A stretch of 64,000 nucleotides of DNA from Methylocystis sp. (lineage in GTDB: Bacteria > Pseudomonadota > Alphaproteobacteria > Rhizobiales > Beijerinckiaceae): the NCBI GenBank assembly GCA_020252485.1, contig JADCCX010000012.1, positions 159,096 to 223,095 on the forward strand, written 5' to 3'. A program made the position numbers and the translations under genes. Of this stretch, positions 1 to 7,925 are shown in pieces (positions within the stretch are counted from its first letter, which is position 1; each line of letters starts with the position of its first letter). The notes under the pieces are model-generated. The model saw nothing but the letters and a program-made list of their open reading frames with translations. It had not been told where the DNA came from and made no database searches.

Positions 1-1264
1 TGGTGGCGACGTCGCCGGTATCGAAGAACCCCTCTTCGTCGAGAATGGCCTTGCTCTCCGCCTTGAAATAGGCGCCGGCGACGGCCGGGCCCTTGACCTT
101 GAGCCGGCCGAAGGTGGCGCCGTCCCAGGGCTGCGGCCGGCCCGCATCGTCGGTGATCTTCATATCCACCGTGAATGGCGGATGCCCCTGCTTGACCTTG
201 AGCGCATAGAGCGCGTCTCCCGCAAGGGCCGATGTCTCGGGCTTGAGCGAGCAGAAGGTGCCGAGCGGCGACAATTCCGTCATGCCCCAGGCATGCGCCA
301 CCGAAACGCCGTAGCGGGTCTCGAAAGCCTCGGTCATGGGACGCGGGCAGGCGGAGCCGCCGATGACGACGCGCTCCAGCGACGTCAGCGAACCGCCGGT
401 GGCGTCCAGATGCTGCAGCAGCCCCAGCCACACGGTGGGCACGGCGGCGGTGATTGTGACGCCCTCCCCGTTGAGGAGCTCATGCAGGCTCGCGCCATCC
501 ATCTTCGCGCCCGGCAGGACGAGCCCGGCGCCCGCCATCGGGGCGGAATAGGGGATGGCCCAGCCATTGGCGTGGAACAGCGGCACCACGGGCATGACGA
601 CATCGCGGGCCCGCAGCCCCAGGAAATCGCCATTGTTGACGGCCAGCGCATGCAGCACGTTGGAGCGATGCGAATAGACGACTCCCTTGGGATCGCCGGT
701 GGTCCCCGACGTATAGGCCATGCCGGCTGCGGCATTCTCATCGACCTCGGCCCAGGCGAAATCGCCATCGGCTTCAGCGAGCCAGCTTTCGTAGGCGACG
801 GCGTTTCTGAGCGTGGTCGCCGGCATATGGGCGTCATCGGTGAGCACGATGAAGCGCCGCACGCCGGGCAATTGCTCCTGGATGGCCTCGAGGAGGGGAA
901 CGAAGGTCAGATCCGCAAGCATCAGCCGGTCCTCGGCGTGATTGATGATCCAGGCGATCTGACCGCGGAAGAGCCGCGGGTTGACCGTATGACAGACTGC
1001 GGCGGCCCCGGTGATGCCATACCAGGCCTCCAGATGCCGCCAGGTGTTCCAGGCCAGCGTCGCGACCCGCTCGCCCGGCGCCACCCCCTCACGGATCAGG
1101 CGCTGCGCCAGTTGCAGCGCGCGTTGACGCACCTCATGATAGCTCGTCCGGTGGATTGGCCCTTCGACGGCGCGGCTGACAATCGGACGGTCCGGATGAT
1201 AGCGGGCGGCGTGGTCGATGATGCGGTGAATCCGCAAGGGCCAGTCCTGCATCAAGCCTAGCAT
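1..1264 (-). CDS. Medium/long-chain acyl-CoA ligase (AMP-binding), 3' end cut by window edge
   Basis: Activates a carboxylic acid to acyl-AMP and then acyl-CoA (ANL superfamily). The reading frame runs leftward from an ATG at 1264 and is still open at base 1, giving about 421 residues of a family usually near 540. The AMP-binding P-loop YTSGTTGDPKG lies at residues 184-194, the WGMTE adenylate motif near residue 300, and a DTGD motif just before the window edge. The N-terminus resembles the AlkK/DmdB type of fatty-acyl or methylthiopropionyl-CoA ligases, but the substrate cannot be read from sequence. It diverges from the marR-amidase pair across a repeat-containing gap, so MarR control is possible but inferred. 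A second in-frame ATG lies four codons downstream. Confidence 0.9.
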   Translation of the reverse strand, partial: MLGLMQDWPLRIHRIIDHAARYHPDRPIVSRAVEGPIHRTSYHEVRQRALQLAQRLIREGVAPGERVATLAWNTWRHLEAWYGITGAAAVCHTVNPRLFRGQIAWIINHAEDRLMLADLTFVPLLEAIQEQLPGVRRFIVLTDDAHMPATTLRNAVAYESWLAEADGDFAWAEVDENAAAGMAYTSGTTGDPKGVVYSHRSNVLHALAVNNGDFLGLRARDVVMPVVPLFHANGWAIPYSAPMAGAGLVLPGAKMDGASLHELLNGEGVTITAAVPTVWLGLLQHLDATGGSLTSLERVVIGGSACPRPMTEAFETRYGVSVAHAWGMTELSPLGTFCSLKPETSALAGDALYALKVKQGHPPFTVDMKITDDAGRPQPWDGATFGRLKVKGPAVAGAYFKAESKAILDEEGFFDTGDVAT

Positions 1265-1350
1265 CGGCGTCCACTCCCCGGGCTTTCGAGCGTGTTTTTT
1301 CGAAAGTATGGCGTGAACACCGCTGCCGGGCAACAATTGGGCAGGGGGCT

Positions 1351-1530
1351 GTGGATCCGGGTTATCTTGCAGGCTCCATCCCTCCCCTTGACGGGGAGGG
1401 TCGGCGGCGGTAGCCGCCGGGGAGGGGTGATCATGAGGAAAAAATGGGAAAAAGCCTCCCACCCGCCCCGCAAGGGGGCGGGATGGGCGCTCGTGGAAGC
1501 AATCGTTAACCCGGGCTCAGGGCTGAGCGA
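1351..1530. repeat. Dispersed palindromic repeat, copy 1 (REP/MITE-like)
   Basis: The gap 1265-1581 holds no gene. It contains nested palindromes: CCCTCCCC-TTGA-CGGGGAGGG followed by GGCGGC...GCCGCC, then CCGCCCC-GCAA-GGGGGCGG, enclosed by an outer inverted pair CCGGGTTA (about 1358) and TAACCCGG (about 1507). The same layout recurs at 38642-38855, including the outer arms, so this is a defined repeat unit and not chance GC-rich sequence. Confidence 0.85.
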
Positions 1531-1581
1531 TTGCGCCGGCGCGAATTGCTGCTTAGAGCATGACGCAATGGTGTTTCGCAC

Positions 1582-2040
1582 ATGTCAGAATCCATCACGC
1601 CGGATCGCGCCTATTTCCGCTTCATCCGGCAGCACCAGCGGGTCTATGCCGAGATCGGGCAAACCTTGCGGCAGATCGGGTTGTCGATCCCGCAATTCGA
1701 TGTTCTGTCGACGCTCACCGAGCGGGAAGGCATCTCCCAAACCGATCTGGCCGCGCGGCTCTATGTGACCAAAGGCAATATTTCGGGGCTCGTCGACCGG
1801 CTCGTCGAGGCGCGCCTGGTGGAGCGGCGGAATGCGCCGGGCGACCGCCGCTCAAACGCGGTGTTTCTCACGCCCGAGGGGCGCAAGGCGGCGGAAGAGG
1901 GCATTCGGCTGCAACGGACCTTCGTCGCCGAAACGCTCGGCAAACTGCAGCCGGCCGAGCTCGCCGCGCTGGATACGATCCTGACCCAATGGCGTGACGC
2001 CATCCGGGCGCGGACCGGCCAGCGGAACCCGAAAGCATGA
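1582..2040 (+). CDS. MarR-family transcriptional regulator
   Basis: A 152-residue winged-helix regulator. The helix-turn-helix covers roughly residues 50-85 (ISQTDLAARL then TKGNISGLVDRL) and the wing contains the family-typical DRRS...LTPEG pattern. MarR proteins usually bind as dimers to palindromes in their own promoter and are released by small aromatic or acyl ligands. The stop codon overlaps the amidase start by four bases (ATGA), so the two are translationally coupled. The acyl-CoA ligase lies upstream in divergent orientation. That this regulator controls both neighbours is inferred from arrangement alone. Confidence 0.9.
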   Translation: MSESITPDRAYFRFIRQHQRVYAEIGQTLRQIGLSIPQFDVLSTLTEREGISQTDLAARLYVTKGNISGLVDRLVEARLVERRNAPGDRRSNAVFLTPEGRKAAEEGIRLQRTFVAETLGKLQPAELAALDTILTQWRDAIRARTGQRNPKA

Positions 2041-3503
2041 GCGGCGATCCGCTGCTGCTCAAGGTGGCGGCGCAGCGCGATCTGCTGCTCGCCGGCAAGC
2101 TTTCGGCCTGCGAGCTCATGGCGCTTGCGCTCCAGCGCATCGACAGGCTGAACCCGGCGCTCAACGCCATCGTCCATTGCGATGCCGAGGGCGGCATGGC
2201 TCTCGCCCGGCTGGCGGATGCGCGCATCCGCACTGGCGCCAGCCGGCCGCTCGAGGGTCTGCCGATCACCATCAAGGATGCATTCGATGTGGCGGGAATG
2301 CCCTCCACCGGCGGGAGCCCAACGCTGCGCGAGCGCGTCCCGGCGATTGATGCCATCGCCGTGCGGCGCTTGCGGGACGCCGGCGCGATCATCATCGGCA
2401 AGAGCAACGTGCCGGTCTTCTCCGGCGATTTCCAGGCCTTCAATCCGCTGCATGGCATGACCAGCAATCCCTGGAACACGGCATTCTCCTCCGGTGGATC
2501 ATCCGGCGGCGCTGCCGTCGCCGTGGCCACCGGCATGACCAGCTTCGAGCTCGGCTCGGATCAGGGAAGCTCGGTCCGCTGGCCCGCAGCGACGAACGGC
2601 GTCCATGGCCTGAAGACAAGCTGGGGGCTGGTGTCGAGCTGGGGCATCATCCCCCCGCCGCCCGAGAAGCGCACCGAGCGCAACGTGGACTTGGTCGTCG
2701 TGGGTCCGCTGGCGCGCCATGCGGAGGATCTCGATCTGCTGCTGCCGCTTCTCTCCGGCCCGCGCGACTGGACGGCCGCCGGGCCGAGGCTCGCCCCGCC
2801 GCGCCGGATCGAACCGAAAGGCCTGCGCGTGGCGCTCTGGCTGGACGAGCCCTTCGCGCCGGTCGACCGGTCGGTCGCGGACGGCGTCCGCCATGCGGCG
2901 GCATTGCTGGCCGGCGAAGGTGCGGTCGTCAGCGGGACGGCGCGGCCGGGTTTCCGCTTCGAGGAAGCCTACGAGATCTTCGCGCTTCTCAACCACTGGA
3001 TCGTCGGATACGGCCTGCCCGCCAAAATCCGCGACAAGATCGCCGGCCGCGCCAGCGCCTTCGCGCCAGGCGACCTTTCCCATGCCGCCCTGCAGGCGCG
3101 CGGCATGCGGATGACGCCGGGGCTCTATCAGGAAATCGATTTCCGGCGGAAGCGGCTCTTCCGCCAATGGTCGGCCTTCTTCTCCCAATGGGATGTGGTG
3201 CTGTGTCCGCCCGCCCCGGTTTCGGCGCTCAGGCACGACCACGATCCCAATATCATGGCCCGGACGCTCGATGTGAACGGCGAGGCCCTGCCCTATCTGA
3301 ATTTCCTGCATTGGGCGGCGCTGGCGGCAGGCGGCAATCTGCCCGCCGCCGTCGCGCCTGCCGGCCTCACGACGGAAGGCATGCCGCGCGGGGTCCAGAT
3401 CATCGGCCCATTCATGGAGGACCGCACGCCGATCGCGGTTTCGGCCATGCTGGAGCGGCTGCAGGGCGGTTTTCGGCCGCCGCCTCTGGTTGAAGGGCTC
3501 TGA
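2037..3503 (+). CDS. Amidase signature-family enzyme
   Basis: A 488-residue hydrolase of carboxamides with the amidase-signature catalytic triad visible: Lys80 in PITIKDAF, cis-Ser155 in SSGGSSGGAA, and nucleophile Ser179 in GSDQGSSVR. The 24-residue Ser-Ser spacing is right for the family. The usual GGS before the nucleophile reads GSS here. There is no signal peptide, so it acts in the cytoplasm. It is coupled to marR by a four-base overlap. The substrate cannot be assigned. It does not look like GatA, since no gatB or gatC is nearby and the length and motif context differ. Confidence 0.9.
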   Translation: MSGDPLLLKVAAQRDLLLAGKLSACELMALALQRIDRLNPALNAIVHCDAEGGMALARLADARIRTGASRPLEGLPITIKDAFDVAGMPSTGGSPTLRERVPAIDAIAVRRLRDAGAIIIGKSNVPVFSGDFQAFNPLHGMTSNPWNTAFSSGGSSGGAAVAVATGMTSFELGSDQGSSVRWPAATNGVHGLKTSWGLVSSWGIIPPPPEKRTERNVDLVVVGPLARHAEDLDLLLPLLSGPRDWTAAGPRLAPPRRIEPKGLRVALWLDEPFAPVDRSVADGVRHAAALLAGEGAVVSGTARPGFRFEEAYEIFALLNHWIVGYGLPAKIRDKIAGRASAFAPGDLSHAALQARGMRMTPGLYQEIDFRRKRLFRQWSAFFSQWDVVLCPPAPVSALRHDHDPNIMARTLDVNGEALPYLNFLHWAALAAGGNLPAAVAPAGLTTEGMPRGVQIIGPFMEDRTPIAVSAMLERLQGGFRPPPLVEGL

Positions 3504-3627
3504 TCCGGCCCGCTTCGCGGGGTTCCAAGAGATCTGCCTTGATTTTGGCCATGTGATCAGCTTCACGAAAGCCATGAAATCGCGTAAAATATCTTTTATT
3601 TCGCACGAACGGTCGGAGGCAACCCGT

Positions 3628-4080
3628 ATGAGGCGCTTCAAGCCTATCATCGCGAGCCTGTCGCTCGGCTTTGCCGCGGCGGCAATTGCTTTGCCTTCGG
3701 GCGAGGCGATGGCCCAGGCCGCGAGCTGCCAGACCGATTTCCAGAAGGTGATGGGGCCTCGGCAGGCCCTGATCGACCGCATCAACGGCTTCCGCACCAA
3801 ACGGCCTACGGCCGAACTCGCCTGCTCGACGCTGACGCAGCTTGTCGCGGCGGACCGCAAGGTGATCGACTGGATGACCGAAAACAAGGACTGGTGCCAG
3901 ATTCCCGATGCGATCGTGGAGCAGCTGCAAGAGGCCAGCGGCCAGGCTGCAGCCTCCCGCAAGTCGACCTGCACTGCCGCGAAGAACCAGCAGATGCAGA
4001 TGGACAGGGCGAGGAGCCAACAGCCGAGCGGCCCGCCGCCCGTCGGCTCGGGCGTCCGCCTTCCGCAGGGCGCCTTGTGA
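3628..4080 (+). CDS. Small secreted hypothetical protein with four cysteines
   Basis: Predicted 150 residues. The ATG at 3628 is preceded by GGAGG about eight bases upstream, and it gives a clear signal peptide (MRRFKP, a hydrophobic stretch, then AMAQA cleavage near residue 30). The mature part is helical and polar with four cysteines, compatible with two disulfides in the periplasm, and has a proline-rich tail. I recognise no catalytic motif and assign no function. The stop overlaps the GTG start of ubiA, so the pair is probably co-transcribed. Confidence 0.7.
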   Translation: MRRFKPIIASLSLGFAAAAIALPSGEAMAQAASCQTDFQKVMGPRQALIDRINGFRTKRPTAELACSTLTQLVAADRKVIDWMTENKDWCQIPDAIVEQLQEASGQAAASRKSTCTAAKNQQMQMDRARSQQPSGPPPVGSGVRLPQGAL

Positions 4081-4994
4081 GCAAAAGCGCGCCGGCTGAC
4101 GCCGCGCGCGGCAATCTCGTCGATCGCTATGCGCCCGCCGCGGCGCTACCCTACCTGCGCATGGCGCGGATCGACCGGCCGATCGGCTGGTGGCTGCTGC
4201 TGCTGCCCTGCTGGTGGTCATCGGTGCTGGCCGCAGCAGCGGCGGAGAAGCCGCCGAACTTGCTGCATCTGCTGCTGTTCCTGATCGGCGCGATCGCCAT
4301 GCGCGGCGCCGGCTCCACCTGGAACGACATCATCGACCGCGATCTCGATGGCAGCGTCGAGCGCACCCGCAACAGGCCGCTCCCCGCCGGCCAGATCAGC
4401 GTCACCCAGGCGATGCTCAGCGCCGGGGCGCTCAGTTTCATCGGGCTGCTGGTGCTGCTGTCCTTCAACGGTTTCGCGATCATCCTTGGCTTCGTCTCGC
4501 TGATCCCCGTTGCGATCTACCCGTTCATGAAGCGCCTGACCGATTATCCGCAGGCGGTCCTGGGTCTGGCCTTCGCCTGGGGGGCCCTGATGGGCTGGGC
4601 CTGTTTCGCCGGCGCCCTCGGCCTCGCGCCCGTGCTTCTTTATGTCGCGACAATCCTCTGGGTGATCGGATACGACACGATCTACGCCATTCAGGACATC
4701 GAGGATGACGGCATCGTCGGCATCCGCTCCACGGCGCTCCGCTTCGGCGAGCGGTCTCCCGCCCTGATCGCGGGCTGCTATCTCGGCGCCGTGACCCTGA
4801 TGGGCGCGGCGCTCATCATCGCCGATGCCGATCCGCCGTCCTGGCTGGGCCTCATCGGCTTTGCCCTCCATCTATGCTGGCAGGTGACGCGGGTGAACCC
4901 GCAGGACGGGCCGGGCGCGCTCAGGCTTTTCAAATCGAACCGCGACGCAGGCCTGATCCTCTTCGCCGGCCTGCTGGTCGATTGTTTGACCTGA
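4077..4994 (+). CDS. ubiA: 4-hydroxybenzoate polyprenyltransferase UbiA
   Basis: Attaches the polyprenyl tail to 4-hydroxybenzoate in ubiquinone synthesis; an integral membrane enzyme of 305 residues. Both metal-diphosphate motifs are present: NDIIDRDLD and, in the second half, YAIQDIEDD followed by GIRSTA, as in canonical UbiA. About eight hydrophobic segments are seen. The GTG start at 4077 overlaps the preceding stop (GTGA) and gives the family-typical cytoplasmic N-terminus ending in ARIDRPIGW. An internal ATG at the first hydrophobic segment would cut this off. Confidence 0.93.
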   Translation: MSKSAPADAARGNLVDRYAPAAALPYLRMARIDRPIGWWLLLLPCWWSSVLAAAAAEKPPNLLHLLLFLIGAIAMRGAGSTWNDIIDRDLDGSVERTRNRPLPAGQISVTQAMLSAGALSFIGLLVLLSFNGFAIILGFVSLIPVAIYPFMKRLTDYPQAVLGLAFAWGALMGWACFAGALGLAPVLLYVATILWVIGYDTIYAIQDIEDDGIVGIRSTALRFGERSPALIAGCYLGAVTLMGAALIIADADPPSWLGLIGFALHLCWQVTRVNPQDGPGALRLFKSNRDAGLILFAGLLVDCLT

Positions 4995-5035
4995 TCCCTT
5001 CCGGAACGGCCGGCGAAGCGCTACATTGCATGGGC

Positions 5036-5198
5036 GAGGCTGTGCGGTGCGCCAGGAGAAGAATTTCCCGGGGCCTTATCGATCCATCGGGAGCTGTCCC
5101 TGTCCGAGACCGTGGTTTCGGGCATCACGGCACCCACCTGCTTATGTAGGTCTCCGGAATCGATACTCCGACGGCCGAGGCGGCTTCGCACCCGGTCC
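5036..5198 (+). ncRNA. ssrS: Probable 6S RNA
   Basis: The 266-base gap after ubiA has no convincing open frame but folds as a long, interrupted hairpin. GGTGCG (5046-5051) pairs with CGCACC (5187-5192), GGCC near 5072 pairs with GGCC near 5173, and the ATCGAT words near 5079 and 5159 pair with each other. The 3' side carries a small hairpin ACCTGC-TTAT-GTAGGT. The centre contains CTGTCCCTG...CCGAG and CACGGCACCCACCT, which resemble alphaproteobacterial 6S RNAs. 6S RNA binds sigma-70 holoenzyme in stationary phase. The call rests on fold and recognition; an Rfam search was not possible. Ends are approximate. Confidence 0.7.
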
Positions 5199-5205
5199 AT
5201 CATGA

Positions 5206-5246
5206 GCTCCCCGCCGAAGCGGGCGCGGGAAGAGATGCGCCCGTCT
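5206..5246 (+). terminator. Hairpins downstream of the 6S-like RNA
   Basis: Two consecutive hairpins follow the RNA: CCCGC-CGAA-GCGGG, then GGGCGC...GCGCCC (5221-5242) followed by GTCTTG. The short T-run makes this a weak intrinsic terminator. It separates the RNA from the oppositely oriented hepT. Confidence 0.4.
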
Positions 5247-5260
5247 TGAGGTCAGTCAGG

Positions 5261-5617
5261 CTATTCCTGCTGCTCGTTCAGCATCGACTCGAGCGCCAAC
5301 TGCAGCGGATCGAGTTCCCGTTCATAGACATTCCAGAGAATTTCATAGTCAATCTTGTTGTAGGCATGCCGCAGCTGATTTCCGAGCCCGCGAATGTTTC
5401 GCCAGGGAATGTCCTTCCCATGCCGCTGCTGCCATTCCTCCGGCACTCTGGAAGATGCTTCACTGAGGATTTCCAGATAACGTTCGAAGGCAGCCCGCAC
5501 GATTTCATCACGCCACAGAACGTCAAATGTCTTGCCGTTCAGCAGCCTGCGGATGCTGGCGATTGCGCCAAGCATATCCTTGACGCGCCAGAACGCCCGC
5601 CGGTCGTCAGAAGACAT
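5261..5617 (-). CDS. hepT: HepT-like HEPN-domain toxin
   Basis: A 118-residue DUF86/HEPN protein, partner of the MntA nucleotidyltransferase encoded just upstream. HEPN toxins of this kind are RNases silenced by AMPylation from MntA. The start chosen (ATG at 5617, MSSDDRRAFW) overlaps the mntA end by 11 bases. The expected RX4-6H motif is replaced by GNQLRHAY, as in a common HepT subgroup where the arginine lies next to the histidine. Whether it cleaves RNA is therefore less certain. The pair is an accessory module between the 6S-like RNA and the broken pckA. Confidence 0.85.
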   Translation of the reverse strand: MSSDDRRAFWRVKDMLGAIASIRRLLNGKTFDVLWRDEIVRAAFERYLEILSEASSRVPEEWQQRHGKDIPWRNIRGLGNQLRHAYNKIDYEILWNVYERELDPLQLALESMLNEQQE

Positions 5618-5912
5618 GCCTGATGTCGCCAGAGATCTCCTTCCGGAACTCCGGATCGAGGCTTCTGTTGAAAAAGACATTGGCGGAAATGCCCAGATCG
5701 TCGCCAATCAGGTCGCAAAGCCCCACCCAGTCGAAGGCCGACATTTTGGCGTCAGGGTTGACGTCAATCAGCACATCGATGTCGCTGCCGGGCCGGGAAT
5801 CGCCCCGCGCGCGCGAGCCGAAAATCGATAATGAGGTCACCCCCCGTGCTCGCAATTCCGGCTCAAGCGCTTTCAGCGCCAAAATCGGGTTCGGATCGGC
5901 CAAGACAGACAT
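5607..5912 (-). CDS. mntA: MntA-type minimal nucleotidyltransferase antitoxin
   Basis: A 101-residue MNT-fold protein with the polymerase-beta signature GSRARGD...SDIDVLID (GS-X10-DXD). In HEPN-MNT systems it transfers AMP units to a tyrosine of HepT and so neutralises it. It is the first gene of a two-gene leftward operon, with hepT overlapping its last codons by 11 bases. Upstream lies the end of the pckA remnant. No autoregulatory palindrome is obvious. Confidence 0.88.
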   Translation of the reverse strand: MSVLADPNPILALKALEPELRARGVTSLSIFGSRARGDSRPGSDIDVLIDVNPDAKMSAFDWVGLCDLIGDDLGISANVFFNRSLDPEFRKEISGDIRHVF

Positions 5913-5946
5913 GCCCTGCCTATACCAAAGATGGCCGATCCTGAAA

Positions 5947-5966
5947 ATGCCGGCCGATGTACCGGC
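5947..5966 (-). terminator. Hairpin after pckA remnant
   Basis: On the minus strand, directly after the pckA stop, GCCGG and CCGGC form a short stem followed by ATTTTC. It may end pckA transcription before mntA. Confidence 0.4.
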
Positions 5967-5967
5967 C

Positions 5968-6825
5968 TCAGGCTGCGATCTGGAGGCTAGGGGCGGCGCG
6001 CATCACCTCGTGATCGACATGGGCTTCGAAGCGCTTGAAGTTTTCGGCGAAAAGCTGGTTCAGCTTCTTTGCGGTGGCCGCGAAATCCGCCTTGTCGGCC
6101 CAGGTCTTGTAGGGCGTGAGGATATGCGGCTCGACTCCCGGCACCTCCGAGGGAACCGCCAGGCCGAAATGGGGATCGGTCCTGAACTTCGCCCTGGCGA
6201 GCGAGCCATCGAGCGCCGCCGTCAGCAGGCGGCGGGTGACGCGGATCGGCATGCGGCGGCCGACGCCGTATTTGCCGCCGGTCCAGCCGGTGTTGACCAG
6301 CCAGCAATCGACATGGTGCTTGGCGATGAGATCGCGCAGCAGATTGCCGTAGATTGAGGGGTGCGAGGGCATGAAGGGCGCGCCGAAGCAGGCCGAGAAG
6401 GTGGCTTCGGGATCCTTCACGCCGCGCTCGGTGCCGGCCACCTTGGCGGTGTAGCCGGAGAGGAAATGATACATCGCCTGGGCGCTGTCGAGCTTGGCGA
6501 TCGGCGGCAGCACGCCCCAGGCGTCGCAGGTGAGCATGACGATGTTCTTGGGCGTGCCGGCGCGGCCCGTCATGGAGGCGTTGGGGATGAAATCGAGCGG
6601 ATAGGCGCAGCGCGTGTTCTCGGTCTTCGCGCCATCGTCGAAACGGCCCGTGAAGATGCCGGTGTCGACCCGGAGCGCCCCGCCCTTGACGATCATCCCT
6701 TCGCCGCGGGCAAGCGCTTCCTCATAAAGCGCGGGGGCCTCAAGGTTCCAGCGAACCGCATTCAGTTTGCGAAAGCCGAAGGATGACGCGTCACAGGCCG
6801 CGTTGAAGATGCCGATGTTCTGCAC
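5968..6825 (-). pseudogene. pckA: pckA (ATP-dependent PEP carboxykinase) with large in-frame internal deletion
   Basis: PEP carboxykinase converts oxaloacetate and ATP to PEP in gluconeogenesis; family members have about 535 residues. This frame has 285. Residues 1-61 match the normal N-terminus through the substrate-binding IFTGR, then jump (bases about 6640-6646) straight to [11 protein letters not shown], which normally lies more than 250 residues later. The rest continues normally ([14 protein letters not shown]). Missing are the phosphate-binding GLSGTGKTTLS loop, the metal-binding aspartate region and most of the nucleotide domain, so the product cannot be an active kinase. The reading frame, a GTG start and a strong GGGAGG ribosome site are intact, which suggests a recent event or an assembly collapse. 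Confidence 0.85.
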
Positions 6826-7021
6826 GGTGGACCTCCCATGGCACCATTGAATGCTGGGCCTGACGCCCGGCGCTTGTTGATGCTGCGTTTAGCCGACGAA
6901 TCCTGCAGACTCAATGAACCGAGGCGGAGACTTCTCCTGTTTTTCGGGTCTCGGCGAAGGAACATGGTTGACGGCGTTCACCCGTCCGTGTCTTGCCGGG
7001 CCGCCATTCCGGAAATGCAGC

Positions 7022-7906
7022 ATGACCCTCATCAACCAGAACCGCCTCGGCATCGGCCTCATGTGCCTGGGCATCCTCCTGTTCGCGCTCAACGACGTGA
7101 TGGGGAAATGGCTGGTCGCGACCTACACGGTGGGGCAAGTGCTGCTGCTTCGGAGCCTTGCCGCCATCCTGATCCTTGTGCCTTTCATCCTGAAGGAAGG
7201 CGTGGGAACGATCCTGAACGCGCCCCGGCCGGGCCTGCAATTGGCCCGCGTCGCCTTCGGCACGATCGAGACCGCCTGTTTCTACTGGGCCGTAACAACG
7301 CTGCCGCTGGTCAGCGTGATGACCTATTATCTCTCCGCGCCGCTCTATGTCGCGGCAATTGCCCCGTTTCTGCTGCGCGAGCGGCTCGCACGCGATCAGT
7401 GGATTGCGGTCGTGCTGGGCTTCATCGGCGTGCTGATGGTGCTCAGGCCTTCCGCCGAGACCCTGACGCTGCCCGCCATCGTCGCCATCATCGGCAGCCT
7501 TCTCTATGCGGGGCTGATGCTCTCCACGCGGATGCTGCGCGGCACATCGGCGACCTCGCTCATCGTCTGGCAGACGACCGGCGCACTGGTCCTCGGCGCC
7601 GTTCTCGCCCCCTTCGGCTGGGTGCAGCCGACTTGGCGCGATTTCGCCCTGCTGTCGATGCTGGGCGTGGTGGCGATGGGCGCGCATGTCCTGGTCGCCC
7701 AGGCGCTGAGGATTGCGCCGGCGGCAGTGGTCAGCCCGTTCAACTACACGCTGATCGTCTGGGCCGCCATCTTCGGCTGGCTGTTCTTCGGCGAATGGCC
7801 GGATGGCTGGATGATCGCCGGAGCGATTGTCATTGTCGCTGCGGGCCTATACCTGCTGAGCCGCGAGGGGCGGACGGCCCCAACACCGCAGGTGGATCCT
7901 CCCTGA
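7022..7906 (+). CDS. EamA/DMT-superfamily transporter
   Basis: A 294-residue membrane protein with about ten hydrophobic segments in two EamA repeats (roughly residues 10-140 and 150-285), typical of drug/metabolite exporters such as RhaT/YdcZ relatives. The ATG at 7022 ([10 protein letters not shown]) leads directly into the first transmembrane helix. An upstream in-frame ATG would add a non-homologous, cysteine-containing leader and is not favoured. It is divergent from the pckA remnant, and hisF follows 19 bases after its stop, so the two may share a transcript. Substrate unknown. Confidence 0.85.
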   Translation: MTLINQNRLGIGLMCLGILLFALNDVMGKWLVATYTVGQVLLLRSLAAILILVPFILKEGVGTILNAPRPGLQLARVAFGTIETACFYWAVTTLPLVSVMTYYLSAPLYVAAIAPFLLRERLARDQWIAVVLGFIGVLMVLRPSAETLTLPAIVAIIGSLLYAGLMLSTRMLRGTSATSLIVWQTTGALVLGAVLAPFGWVQPTWRDFALLSMLGVVAMGAHVLVAQALRIAPAAVVSPFNYTLIVWAAIFGWLFFGEWPDGWMIAGAIVIVAAGLYLLSREGRTAPTPQVDPP

Positions 7907-7925
7907 CCCAAGCGAAGGTTTCGCC

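Noticed and set aside
182..1261. A 359-codon plus-strand frame at the window start
   Set aside because: It is the shadow of the acyl-CoA ligase, which shows a perfect adenylate-forming motif on the minus strand.
6914..7021. Extended N-terminus of the EamA transporter
   Set aside because: The added residues are not membrane-like and lie in the divergent promoter gap; ATG 7022 leads directly into the first helix.
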